A stretch of 21,903 bases of DNA from an uncultured Eubacteriales bacterium (lineage in GTDB: Bacteria > Bacillota > Clostridia > Oscillospirales > Oscillospiraceae), in NCBI GenBank assembly GCA_900549545.1, contig URPA01000031.1, positions 1 through 21,903 on the forward strand, read 5' to 3'. Below, piece by piece: positions 1 through 7,287 of this stretch. The first letter of the stretch is position 1; every line of letters starts with the position of its first letter. The position numbers and the translations under genes are program-made. Under the pieces are notes generated by a model. The model was not told where the DNA came from, did no database searches, and was given only the letters and a program-made list of their open reading frames with translations.

Positions 1-49
<49 letters not shown>

Positions 50-68
50 ATATCTTGTTAGCTCAGTA

Positions 69-97
69 AGGATACCACAAAGAAGCGCTGGAGTCAA
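69..97 (-). promoter_or_regulatory. Promoter for the tRNA-fMet gene
   Basis: The minus strand reads TTGACT, 17 bp, TATCCT, with a TG one base before the -10 box (extended -10). The predicted start lies about 13 nt before the mature tRNA 5' end, as usual for a stable-RNA transcript with a short leader. Confidence 0.7.
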
Positions 98-124
98 GCC
101 CTAAATTAAAATTTTTTGATAAAG

Positions 125-155
125 CAGGCGGGCGGCAGATTATGCCGCCCGTCTG
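125..155 (-). terminator. Hairpin after trkH, likely terminator
   Basis: A 13-bp inverted repeat (one G:T pair) with a 5-nt loop starts 9 nt past the trkH stop. On the minus strand it is followed by CTTTATC and then A residues, so the U-tract is poor. It probably ends the trkAH transcript, but could act mainly as an RNA 3'-end stabiliser. Confidence 0.5.
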
Positions 156-163
156 CCAGAAGC

Positions 164-1600
164 CTACACCCGCCAGGCATGGCGCGAGAAAAGCACCAGA
201 ATCGGGTAAATTTCCAGCCTGCCGATGAGCATCGCCAGCGACAGGACGGCCTTGACCCCATGCGAGAAAATGTCAAAATTCCCGGTCGGGCCGATGAGAG
301 ACATACCCGGCCCGATATTTGAAAGGCAGGAGAGCGCGGCGGTGAAATTCGTTGCGATATCATAGCCGTCGAGCGAGACAATAAAGGTGAACAGCAGCAG
401 AAAGAAGATATACTGCGCGAAGTACACGCCCACGGCCCTGATCGTCCCGTCACTGACGCGGCGCCCGTCCAGCTGCACAAGGCTCACGCTCTGGGGGTGG
501 GCGGTCTGCTTGATTTCCACCCGGGCGGTCTTGGCGAGAATGGCGACGCGGGAGATTTTAAGCCCGCCGCCGGTGCTGCCCGCGCAGGCGCCGGTGAACA
601 TCAAGAGCACCAGTATCCACTTGCAATACTCAGGCCAGACGGTGTAATCCACCGTGCAGAAGCCCGTGGTGCTGATAATTGACGCGACATAAAAATAGCT
701 GTGCCGCAGGGCGATGCCAAAGCCCCCGTAGAGCTTGCTGATGCCCAGAGCGATGGCCAGCACCGCCGCCGTGACAATGCCGAGATACCAGTGCAGCTCC
801 TCGTTTTTCAAGACGTCCTTCCCGCGCTTTATGAGCAGCAGGAAATAGAGGTTGAAGTTGACGCCGAAGAGAATCATAAATGTGGCGGTGACAAGCTCAA
901 TATACAGGCTGTCAAAGGCGGCGATGCTCGCGGCCCTTGTGGAGAAGCCGCCCGTGCCGGCGGTGGCGAAGGCGTGCAGCAGCGCGTCATAAAAGCTCAT
1001 GCCGCCGCAGAGCAGCAGCACCGTCTCGGCAACCGTGAGGGCAATATAAATAAGGTAGAGAATTGTGGCGGTTTCTCTCGCCCGGGGCACGAGCTTGCCC
1101 ACGGTGGGGCCGGGGACCTCGGCGCGCATGATGTGCATGGAGTGCTCATTGCCGCCCGGCAGCACCGCCATGATGAACACAAGCACACCCATGCCGCCTA
1201 TCCAGTGGGTAAACTGCCGCCAGAACATATCCCCGCGCGGCATGGCCTCGACGTCATTCAGGATGGACGCGCCAGTGGTGGTCAGGCCGGAGACAGTTTC
1301 AAAAACGGCGTCAATATAATTGGGGATGCTGCTGCTTATTACAAAGGGCAGCGCGCCGATAAGAGCCATCAGTATCCAGCCCAGGCCCACAATGGTAAAG
1401 CCGTCGCGCGCGAAAAGGCGGCTGTCTCTGGGCTTTACAAGGCGCAGCAGCGCGCCAATAGCGGCGGCAACCGCGATGCTCACGGCAAAATTCAGCACAT
1501 TCTCCCCATAGCACAGCCCCGCGATAAGCGGCAGCAGCAGCAGCGCCGCAAGGCACAGGAGAATGGCGCCGAGCACGCGGCAGATCATTCGATAGTTCAT
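164..1600 (-). CDS. trkH: TrkH/KtrB-family potassium uptake channel subunit
   Basis: A 478-residue, very hydrophobic protein of the Trk/Ktr/HKT superfamily, the membrane pore through which K+ enters the cell. The four pore-loop signatures of this family are visible in order: TVSGLTTTGAS, ATAGTGGFSTR, ISTTGFCTVDY and SNIGPG, each carrying the selectivity-filter glycine. Length matches TrkH (about 480). The ATG overlaps the last base of the trkA stop (TAATG), so translation of channel and gating subunit is probably coupled. The C-terminus ends GRLEIYPILVLF, as in typical TrkH. Antisense reading frames across this gene are shadows. Identity as a K+ transporter is firm; choice between the names TrkH and KtrB rests on length and pairing with a full double-RCK TrkA. 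Confidence 0.95.
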   Translation of the reverse strand: MNYRMICRVLGAILLCLAALLLLPLIAGLCYGENVLNFAVSIAVAAAIGALLRLVKPRDSRLFARDGFTIVGLGWILMALIGALPFVISSSIPNYIDAVFETVSGLTTTGASILNDVEAMPRGDMFWRQFTHWIGGMGVLVFIMAVLPGGNEHSMHIMRAEVPGPTVGKLVPRARETATILYLIYIALTVAETVLLLCGGMSFYDALLHAFATAGTGGFSTRAASIAAFDSLYIELVTATFMILFGVNFNLYFLLLIKRGKDVLKNEELHWYLGIVTAAVLAIALGISKLYGGFGIALRHSYFYVASIISTTGFCTVDYTVWPEYCKWILVLLMFTGACAGSTGGGLKISRVAILAKTARVEIKQTAHPQSVSLVQLDGRRVSDGTIRAVGVYFAQYIFFLLLFTFIVSLDGYDIATNFTAALSCLSNIGPGMSLIGPTGNFDIFSHGVKAVLSLAMLIGRLEIYPILVLFSRHAWRV

Positions 1601-2961
1601 TATTTATCCTCGATTATCGCATTTATGTCTTTAAGCCGGCCGGCGGCGGTGATTATGATGGCATGGTCGCCGGGGAGGATGACAGAGCTGCCGTCAGGCA
1701 CGATGCTCTTGCCGTTACGGATAATGGCGCAGATAAGGATGTTCGGCTTGAGGCGCAGGTCCTTGAGCGGCGTGTTGAGGAAGGCGGCGCTTGCGTCGAT
1801 CTTAAATTCCAGCGCCTCGACCTTTCCGTCGGCAAGGCGGTAGAGAGTCTCCATGCTGCCGCCCTCGGAGTTCTGCATGGCGCGGACATAGCGCGCGAGC
1901 TTCAGGGCGACCAGCTGCTTGGGTGTAACCACGCTGTCAAGCCCGGACTGCTCCAGAATGGTGGTGAAGTGCTCCTTGTTGACCTTGACAACGACCTTGC
2001 CCACATTGAAGCTGCGGGCGTAGAGCGCGGTGATTACATTGTCCCCATCGTCCCCGGTGAGTGAGACAAAGGCGTCGGTGCTCTGGATACCGCTCTCGAG
2101 CAGGACGTCCTTGCGCGTTGCGTCCCCGCAGACGATGTGCGCCTTGGGGATAAGCTCAAAAAGCTGCTCACAGCGCTGGCGGCTGCGCTCAACGATAGTG
2201 ACGCTTATGCCGCTTTCAATAAGCGTCCGCGCGAGATAAGCCGCGACTCTGCCGCCGCCCATGAGCATGACCTTGCGCACGGGCTTCTGGTATTCCCCGG
2301 CGGAGATGAAGAAGCGGCGCAGCTCGGAAAATGAGCCGGTGACGCTGAGCTTGTCCCCGCTGCGCAGGACAAAATCGCCGTTGGGGATAACAGCCTCCCC
2401 GCCGCGCTCGACAACGCCGACAAGCACCTTGGCGTTGAACATTTTGGGCAGAAGCTTTAGCTGCACCCCGTCCAGCTTGCTGTTTTCGCGGATGCGGTGC
2501 TCGATGATCTCAACATTGCCCTTGGAAAACGCGTCCACCCGGACGGCGCTCGGAAAGCGCAGCACGCGGGATATCTCCATCGCGCACTCGTACTCGGGGT
2601 TGAGCACCACGTCCAGCCCCAGCGCGTTGCGCAGGAAATTGGTCTGCTTGAGGTATTCCGGGTCGCGGATGCGGCTGACCACATGGCGCGTGCCGAGCTT
2701 GCGGGCGGATATGCCGCAGACCATGTTCGCCTCGTCCATCTCCGTCGCGGCGAGGAGCAGGTCCGCTGTGGCCGCGCCCGCCTCAAGAAGCGTCTCGGGG
2801 TTGGTGGCGCTGCCCTCAACGCATATAACGTCCAGCGTGTTTGAAAGGATCTGTATTGTGTTCGGGTCCTGGTCGATAACGGTGATGTCGTGCCCCTCGT
2901 CGGAGAGCGTCTCCGCCACGGTATGGCCGACTTTTCCTGCACCGGCTATGATAATCTGCAT
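1600..2961 (-). CDS. trkA: Trk system potassium uptake protein TrkA (double RCK)
   Basis: A 453-residue cytoplasmic regulator that binds NAD(H) and gates TrkH. The N-terminal Rossmann motif GAGKVG (residues 7-12) with a downstream acidic ribose-binding position (VIDQD) begins the first RCK_N domain. A TrkA_C domain follows, then a second RCK_N with GGGRVAAY near residue 236 and a second TrkA_C to the end. This double architecture and length match classic TrkA, not the half-size KtrA. The start is supported by GGGAGT at 2972-2977, 11 nt upstream, and by an extended -10 promoter at 3007-3035. It is the first gene of the trkA-trkH operon and is transcribed divergently from the thioesterase operon. 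Confidence 0.95.
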   Translation of the reverse strand: MQIIIAGAGKVGHTVAETLSDEGHDITVIDQDPNTIQILSNTLDVICVEGSATNPETLLEAGAATADLLLAATEMDEANMVCGISARKLGTRHVVSRIRDPEYLKQTNFLRNALGLDVVLNPEYECAMEISRVLRFPSAVRVDAFSKGNVEIIEHRIRENSKLDGVQLKLLPKMFNAKVLVGVVERGGEAVIPNGDFVLRSGDKLSVTGSFSELRRFFISAGEYQKPVRKVMLMGGGRVAAYLARTLIESGISVTIVERSRQRCEQLFELIPKAHIVCGDATRKDVLLESGIQSTDAFVSLTGDDGDNVITALYARSFNVGKVVVKVNKEHFTTILEQSGLDSVVTPKQLVALKLARYVRAMQNSEGGSMETLYRLADGKVEALEFKIDASAAFLNTPLKDLRLKPNILICAIIRNGKSIVPDGSSVILPGDHAIIITAAGRLKDINAIIEDK

Positions 2962-3006
2962 ATTGTGTTCGACTCCCGTCTGCTTAATAAACTGTCATAT
3001 TATAAT

Positions 3007-3035
3007 AGTATACCATTTGTTTTGCCCAATGTACA
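3007..3035 (-). promoter_or_regulatory. Promoter for trkA-trkH
   Basis: Minus strand: TGTACA, 17 bp, TATACT, with TGG immediately before the -10 (extended -10). Its -35 (3030-3035) is 9 bp from the -35 of the divergent promoter at 3045. Confidence 0.65.
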
Positions 3036-3044
3036 GCTTTCCGA

Positions 3045-3073
3045 TTGCCAATTTGCCCGTCGCTTGATATAAT
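3045..3073 (+). promoter_or_regulatory. Promoter for the thioesterase-flavoprotein operon
   Basis: TTGCCA, 17 bp, TATAAT. Transcription is predicted to start near 3080, which argues against an upstream in-frame ATG at 3082 and for the ATG at 3109. Confidence 0.75.
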
Positions 3074-3108
3074 ACAGGAAAATGTTTTCACAATGCGAGG
3101 GAATACAG

Positions 3109-3831
3109 ATGTTTTATAACGAGAGCTATGCGCCGCGGCTTTCCGACCTTGACCGGCGCGGGAAAATGTCATACGAGGCGATTCTTCAGATGCTTGAGAC
3201 TGTGAGCGGGCACCATTCAGACCTTGCGGATGATTCTGTCATCTCCGGCACCCGCCGGGGTATCGCCTGGATATTGACAAGCTGGCGGATATCCCTGCGC
3301 CGCCCGATTGAGAGCACGGAGAAGCTGAGCATCACGACTTGGGTGCGCGGTAAGGCCGAGGCGCCCGCAGTGTTCCGCGATTATATCGTCACAGACGAGA
3401 ACGGGGCGGAGCTTATGCGCGCCGAGGCAAAGCTGTGCCTGCTCGACATGGCAAGCGGCAGGCTCACCCGCGTAAGTCAGGAGCTTATCGCGGCGTATTC
3501 CCCGGAGGAGAAGCTCGCCTTTGAAAGCGCCGCGCCCCGTCTGCGCGCGCCCGAGGAGTACACGGCGGAGCAGAGCATCACCCTGCGCCGGAGCGACATT
3601 GATTTTAACCGCCATGTCCACAACACGCGGTATATTCTCTTCGCGCTGGAGGCCCTGCCGCAGGAGGTATACGAGTCTGCGGACTTTGCGGAGATAAATA
3701 TCAGCTACTCCAAGCCCGTGACCGGACAGGAGCGGGTGACGGCGAAATACGCCAAAACAGATACCGGGCACTTTGTGGGTATCTATGCGGGGGAGGGCCT
3801 CTGCACCCTGATAGCGCTTACGGACAGATAA
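3109..3831 (+). CDS. Acyl-ACP thioesterase (FatA/FatB family)
   Basis: A 240-residue soluble double hot-dog protein that hydrolyses acyl-acyl carrier protein to free fatty acid. The N-terminal half has the conserved start (YNESYAPR) and a GIAWILTSWRISLRRP strand. The second hot-dog carries the family's catalytic signature RRSDIDFNRHVHNTRY (161-175), with D165, N167 and H169 as the likely catalytic residues. Length fits bacterial members. I chose the ATG at 3109 because GAGGGA lies just upstream and the alternative ATG at 3082 falls at the predicted transcription start. It heads an operon, with 15 nt to the next gene. In anaerobes such enzymes are thought to release fatty acids for membrane or exchange purposes; the preferred chain length cannot be read here. 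Confidence 0.9.
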   Translation: MFYNESYAPRLSDLDRRGKMSYEAILQMLETVSGHHSDLADDSVISGTRRGIAWILTSWRISLRRPIESTEKLSITTWVRGKAEAPAVFRDYIVTDENGAELMRAEAKLCLLDMASGRLTRVSQELIAAYSPEEKLAFESAAPRLRAPEEYTAEQSITLRRSDIDFNRHVHNTRYILFALEALPQEVYESADFAEINISYSKPVTGQERVTAKYAKTDTGHFVGIYAGEGLCTLIALTDR

Positions 3832-3846
3832 ATCGGGAGACAAGAT

Positions 3847-5058
3847 ATGAACAAAATCGCGGTCATCGGCGGCGGCGCGTCGGGCATTATGGCGGCACTA
3901 ACCGCGGCGGAGGATAAGAATAACAGGGTGCTGCTCATCGAGCGGCAGCAGCGCATAGGGCGCAAGCTCCTTGCCACCGGCAACGGGCGCTGCAACCTTA
4001 CAAATACCGGGGCGGGCCTTACCAATTACCACGGCAAGCACCCGGAATTTGTGCTGCCCGCGCTGGAGAAGTTCCCGCCCGCGGCGGCGCTTGAGTTTTT
4101 CCATGGCCTGGGGCTTTTAACGGTGACGGAGGACGGCGGGCGGGTGTATCCGCTCTCAAACTCCGCCAACAGCGTGCTGGATGTGCTGCGCTTTGCGCTT
4201 GAAAAGCGGGGTGTGGAGCTGATGACGGCCTGCCCCGTGCGGGAGCTTCGCCGGGAGAAAAAGGGCTACACCATCATCACCGATGAGGGCGGGATTTATG
4301 CCGACAAGCTCATCGTCGCCTGCGGGGGCGCTGCGGGCGGGAAGCTCGGCGGTGTGATGGACGGATACAAGCTCCTCGCGCCGCTTGGCCACCAGCGCAC
4401 GGCGCTGCACCCGGCGCTTGTGCAGCTCACCACCGAGGCGGACTACCCCCGGGCGCTCAAGGGCGTGCGCGCCGATGGCAGAATATGGCTCACCGCCGGG
4501 GGCAGGACCCTCGCCGAGAGCGCGGGGGAGATACAGTTTACGGAAAAGGGTGTCTCCGGCATTGCGGCGTTTGACATCTCCCGCGCCGCCGCCTTCTGCG
4601 CCGAGGGCGGGCAGGTGCATTTGGATTTCATGCGCGGCTATTCGAGCGGGGATGTGCTCGAGATGCTGCGCCGCCGGAGGGAGCAGTTGCCGGAGCTTTT
4701 GGCCGAGGAGCTTTTCACCGGCATGCTCCACAACCGCCTTGGCCGCATGATAGTCAAATACGCGGGCCTTGACCGCGCAGCCGCGCTGGGCGGCCTCTCG
4801 GATAAGGACCTGCGCGCCGCCGCCGAGAGCTGCAAGGACTTTGCGCTCAAGCTTCGCGGCACGGAAGGCTTTGACGCGGCGCAGGTCACAGCCGGTGGGC
4901 TGATGACCGGGGATTTTGACCCCCAGACCTTGGAAAGCCGCATCTGCCCCGGGCTTTTTGTCTGCGGTGAGCTGCTGGATATTGACGGGGACTGCGGCGG
5001 CTATAACCTCCAGTGGGCATGGGCCAGCGGCCGCTTGGCGGGGAGGCTCGGCCGATGA
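3847..5058 (+). CDS. BaiN/HI0933-family flavoprotein (NAD(P)/FAD-dependent oxidoreductase)
   Basis: A 403-residue cytoplasmic FAD protein. The dinucleotide-binding motif VIGGGASG (6-13) is followed by the acidic ribose contact E32, and then the family hallmark TGNGRCNLTN (44-53). The C-terminus contains FVCGELLDIDGDCGGYNLQWAWASG, the closing FAD-binding segment of the HI0933 (YhiN) family. The family is about 400 residues, so it is full length. One characterised relative, BaiN of Clostridium scindens, reduces a bile-acid intermediate, but most members have no known substrate and no other bai gene is visible here. It lies 15 nt after the thioesterase and its stop overlaps the next start by ATGA. 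Family is firm; substrate unknown. Confidence 0.9.
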   Translation: MNKIAVIGGGASGIMAALTAAEDKNNRVLLIERQQRIGRKLLATGNGRCNLTNTGAGLTNYHGKHPEFVLPALEKFPPAAALEFFHGLGLLTVTEDGGRVYPLSNSANSVLDVLRFALEKRGVELMTACPVRELRREKKGYTIITDEGGIYADKLIVACGGAAGGKLGGVMDGYKLLAPLGHQRTALHPALVQLTTEADYPRALKGVRADGRIWLTAGGRTLAESAGEIQFTEKGVSGIAAFDISRAAAFCAEGGQVHLDFMRGYSSGDVLEMLRRRREQLPELLAEELFTGMLHNRLGRMIVKYAGLDRAAALGGLSDKDLRAAAESCKDFALKLRGTEGFDAAQVTAGGLMTGDFDPQTLESRICPGLFVCGELLDIDGDCGGYNLQWAWASGRLAGRLGR

Positions 5059-6635
5059 TACTTGTGCGTGATCTGCGCCTCATGCCGGGTGAGCCGGTGG
5101 AGGCGCTGCGGCAGAGAGCCGCCAAAAAGCTGCGCGTTTCCGAGGATAGGATAGGGGAGCTGCGCCTCATAAAGCGCTCTCTCGATGCGCGGAAGAAGGA
5201 CGATATTCACTATGTCTGCTCCGCGGCGGTCAGCGTCAGCGGGGAGGATAAGCTTTTAAAGCGCCTCAACAGCCGGGACGCTGCGCCCTATGCCGAGCCG
5301 GAGCTGGATATTCCGGCGTTTACCCCGGAGCTGCCGCCCGTGGTTGTGGGCTTTGGGCCGGGCGGAATGTTCGCGGCGCTGGTGCTGGCTATGGCGGGGG
5401 CAAAACCCATCGTCATCGAGCGCGGGCGCGATGCCATGAGCCGCAAGGCGCTGGTCGATGCCTTCCGCGCCGGGGGCAAGCTTGACACCGAGTGCAATGT
5501 GCAGTTCGGTGAGGGCGGCGCGGGCACATTTTCCGACGGCAAGCTCAACACCGGCGTCAAGGACGCCCGCATGGGCTGGATGCTGCGGCAGTTTGTGCTC
5601 CACGGCGCGCCGGAGAATATAATTTACGACGCGAAGCCCCATATCGGAACCGACATACTCATTGATGTAGTGCAGAACATCAGAAAAGACATAATCGCCC
5701 GCGGCGGGCAGGTGCTTTTTAACACCAAGCTCACCGCCCTTGAAATGCAGGACGGCGCGGTCTGCGGCGCACGTGTCGAGGACGCGGCGGGCGAGCGGGT
5801 GATACCCTGCTCGGCGCTTATCCTTGCCATCGGGCACTCGGCGCGCGACACCTTTGAGACGCTGCTGGGGCAGGGCGTCCCCATGGAGGCGAAGCCTTTT
5901 TCCATGGGCGTGCGCATAGAACATAGGCAGGCGGACATAGACTTTTCACAGTACGGCAGGCAGCGCGGGGCGCTGCCCCCGGCGGATTACTCCCTCAACG
6001 TCCACCTGCCCGACGGAAACAGCGCCTACACCTTCTGTATGTGCCCGGGGGGAGAGGTCTTTGCCGCCGCGTCAGAGCTTGGCGGCGTTGTCACCAACGG
6101 CATGAGCTATTCAAAGCGCGACGGGGAGAACGCAAACTCCGCCCTGCTTGTGACCCTGCATACCGAGGACTTTCCCGGCGAGGGCGTGCTCTCGGGCATG
6201 TACTGGCAGCGGGAGATCGAGCGCGCGGCCTATGCTTACGGCGGTGGGGACTACCGCGCCCCCGCTCAATTGGTGGGGGATTTCCTTGCCCATCGTCCCA
6301 GCACCGGGGCCGGCTCGGTCGCGCCCAGTTACAGACCCGGCGTTGTCTGGGGTGAGCTGCGGCAGGTCCTGCCGGAGAAGATATGCTCCGTCATTGAGGC
6401 GGCGCTCCCGGAGCTGGGCAGGAAGCTGCGCGGCTTTGACGCGCCGGAGGCGGTCATGACCGCGCCGGAAACCCGCTCCTCAAGCCCTGTGCGCATCCTG
6501 CGCGGCAGGAATTTACAGTCCGATATCGCGGGGCTCTATCCCTGCGGTGAGGGCGCGGGCTACGCCGGGGGCATCTCCTCCGCAGCACTCGATGGCATCC
6601 GTTGTGCCTTGGCAGCGATAAACGCCGTTGACTGA
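5055..6635 (+). CDS. COG2509-type FAD-dependent dehydrogenase
   Basis: A 526-residue putative FAD-dependent dehydrogenase. A ~90-residue N-terminal domain (MILVRDLRLMPGEP...) precedes the FAD Rossmann motif GFGPGG (99-104) and ERG (122-124). The diagnostic block NVQFGEGGAGTFSDGK is at 148-163, and the C-terminal FAD segment is PCGEGAGYAGGISSAALDG. I use the ATG at 5055, which overlaps the preceding stop (ATGA) and starts at the family's conserved N-terminus. An in-frame ATG at 5013 lies inside the upstream gene and is unlikely. Members are widespread in Clostridia with no assigned substrate. Coupling to a second flavoprotein suggests they work on the same redox pathway, which is inference. 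Confidence 0.88.
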   Translation: MILVRDLRLMPGEPVEALRQRAAKKLRVSEDRIGELRLIKRSLDARKKDDIHYVCSAAVSVSGEDKLLKRLNSRDAAPYAEPELDIPAFTPELPPVVVGFGPGGMFAALVLAMAGAKPIVIERGRDAMSRKALVDAFRAGGKLDTECNVQFGEGGAGTFSDGKLNTGVKDARMGWMLRQFVLHGAPENIIYDAKPHIGTDILIDVVQNIRKDIIARGGQVLFNTKLTALEMQDGAVCGARVEDAAGERVIPCSALILAIGHSARDTFETLLGQGVPMEAKPFSMGVRIEHRQADIDFSQYGRQRGALPPADYSLNVHLPDGNSAYTFCMCPGGEVFAAASELGGVVTNGMSYSKRDGENANSALLVTLHTEDFPGEGVLSGMYWQREIERAAYAYGGGDYRAPAQLVGDFLAHRPSTGAGSVAPSYRPGVVWGELRQVLPEKICSVIEAALPELGRKLRGFDAPEAVMTAPETRSSSPVRILRGRNLQSDIAGLYPCGEGAGYAGGISSAALDGIRCALAAINAVD

Positions 6636-6696
6636 GGCGGAAAATAATGTTAAAATGCAGACAGACCAAACGAAAAATTTATATGGAGGAAACAAC

Positions 6697-6909
6697 ATGA
6701 GCTTCAGAACCATAACTGTCAAAGAGTGCTTTGACAACCCCAAGTGCGTTGACATCATCAAGCAGTACGCCCCGAACATCATGAAATACCCCATTAAGCT
6801 CTTCAACAAGAAGACCTGCGGCGAGGTTTTTGATCTCGTGGTCAGCAAAAAGATCGTCCCCGAGGATGTGGCCAAAAAGGTCGAGGAAGCCATCAACGCA
6901 ATACTGTAA
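6697..6909 (+). CDS. Small conserved-looking protein of unknown function (70 aa)
   Basis: A 70-residue soluble protein (MSFRTITVKECF...) I cannot assign to a named family. It is basic in the middle (KYPIKLFNKKTC) with two helical stretches, a cysteine in each half (C11, C17 and C41) and an amphipathic helix at the end (VPEDVAKKVEEAINAIL). The start is set by GGAGG at 6685-6689, 7 nt before the ATG; an in-frame ATG at 6628 overlaps the previous gene and lacks this site. It lies 61 nt after the dehydrogenase and directly before a strong terminator, so it is either the last gene of that operon or has its own promoter. Confidence 0.75.
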   Translation: MSFRTITVKECFDNPKCVDIIKQYAPNIMKYPIKLFNKKTCGEVFDLVVSKKIVPEDVAKKVEEAINAIL

Positions 6910-6922
6910 AATGAAGTAATGA

Positions 6923-6957
6923 CACAGCCGCCGAATTTCGGCGGCTGTGCGGTTTTT
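6923..6957 (+). terminator. Rho-independent terminator of the thioesterase operon
   Basis: A perfect 12-bp GC-rich stem (CACAGCCGCCGA/TCGGCGGCTGTG) with a 3-nt loop, followed by CGG and five T. It starts 13 nt after the stop of the 70-aa gene. Confidence 0.9.
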
Positions 6958-6977
6958 GCGCGCGAAACAGGTAAAAA

Positions 6978-7006
6978 TTGACAAATACCATTATCTAAGA
7001 TAAAAT
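6978..7006 (+). promoter_or_regulatory. Promoter for the holin-like toxin mRNA
   Basis: TTGACA (perfect -35), 17 bp, TAAAAT. The predicted start is position 7013, exactly the first base of a small hairpin (GCTTCT/AGAAGC, 7013-7027) that would cap the mRNA 5' end. Confidence 0.8.
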
Positions 7007-7057
7007 ATAGTCGCTTCTAATAGAAGCAGGCGCTGCCATATACGGTAGGCGGTTTGG

Positions 7058-7080
7058 CCACTTTCCCGAAAGGGAGGTGG
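7058..7080 (+). promoter_or_regulatory. Hairpin that buries the toxin Shine-Dalgarno
   Basis: CCACTTTCCC pairs with GGGAGGTGG across a GAAA tetraloop (7068-7071), with one bulged T at 7062. The right strand is the Shine-Dalgarno of the toxin ORF, so the ribosome site is closed in this fold. Translation would need refolding or 3' processing. Confidence 0.75.
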
Positions 7081-7084
7081 TGCT

Positions 7085-7171
7085 ATGATTACATATTCGG
7101 AGCTTTTTCAGTTCCTGCTTGTGGTAATCAGCTTTGCAAGTCTGTTAGTTCAGATAAGCAAGAAGAAGTAA
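7085..7171 (+). CDS. Holin-like small toxic peptide (type I toxin candidate, 28 aa)
   Basis: A 28-codon ORF starts MITYSELFQF, runs as one hydrophobic helix (residues 8-23) and ends ISKKK: a single transmembrane segment with a short N-tail and a lysine C-tail. This pattern (TYS-x-LFQ start, one helix, KKK end) matches small proteins annotated in Clostridia and other Firmicutes as putative holin-like toxins, akin to TxpA/BsrG/Fst toxins that damage the membrane. It has a very strong but sequestered ribosome site (GGGAGGTGG, 4 nt from the ATG), its own consensus promoter and a convergent promoter for antisense RNA. Codon choice includes TTA, GTA and ATA, unlike its GC-rich neighbours. That it is toxic is inferred from family and architecture. 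Confidence 0.8.
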   Translation: MITYSELFQFLLVVISFASLLVQISKKK

Positions 7172-7251
7172 CCGCCCTCTCACCCAAAAGATAGCGGTTA
7201 CTTCAATCGTAATTCCAAAGGGCTGAACCGTTTACCGGCAGCGCCTTTTCT
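7165..7251 (-). ncRNA. Antisense RNA antitoxin candidate, overlapping the toxin 3' end
   Basis: Transcription from the minus-strand promoter at 7258-7287 should begin near 7251. The RNA would cover the right repeat arm, the toxin 3' UTR and the last codons. A perfect 11-bp hairpin (GAAGTAACCGC 7165-7175 with GCGGTTACTTC 7194-7204, 18-nt loop) could end it: on the minus strand it is followed by TTCTTGC, a weak U-rich tract. The predicted length is about 87 nt, similar to known type I antitoxins. The 3' end is uncertain and could extend further into the ORF. Confidence 0.55.
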
Positions 7252-7257
7252 ATACGC

Positions 7258-7287
7258 ATTATACTATACCCAAAACAGCTTTGTCAA
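7258..7287 (-). promoter_or_regulatory. Promoter for the antisense RNA
   Basis: Minus strand: TTGACA, 18 bp, TATAAT, both boxes perfect. It faces the toxin gene and no protein-coding frame follows it, so a small antisense RNA is the natural product. It looks stronger than the toxin promoter in box quality. Confidence 0.8.

Larger units (their letters stand above)
7029..7245. repeat. Long imperfect inverted repeat flanking the toxin gene
   Basis: GGCGCTGCC at 7029-7037 is the exact reverse complement of GGCAGCGCC at 7237-7245. The match continues inward with gaps (GGTA, CGGTT and a GGCC/GGGC end), so arms 7029-7059 and 7221-7245 can pair. In the mRNA this joins the 5' leader to the 3' region, as in the long-range folds of type I toxin mRNAs. 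It also means the sense and antisense RNAs begin with nearly the same sequence. Confidence 0.8.

Noticed and set aside
701..1843. Long plus-strand open frame (380 codons) opposite trkH and the end of trkA
   Set aside because: Antisense shadow of GC-rich coding DNA; low-complexity composition rich in His, Gln, Ala and Gly, no ribosome site, and it covers two certain genes.
2261..3067. Plus-strand open frame (268 codons) opposite trkA
   Set aside because: Serine/threonine/arginine-rich shadow of trkA that runs across the promoter region; no domain recognisable.
3082..3108. Upstream ATG for the thioesterase (9 extra residues)
   Set aside because: It lies at the predicted transcription start and lacks a ribosome site; the ATG at 3109 has one.
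5013..5054. Upstream ATG for the COG2509-type dehydrogenase
   Set aside because: Inside the preceding gene; the family's N-terminus begins at 5055, which forms an ATGA junction.
3847..5058. Bile-acid (bai) operon
   Set aside because: Only a BaiN-family resemblance; no other bai genes are present, and the family is broad.
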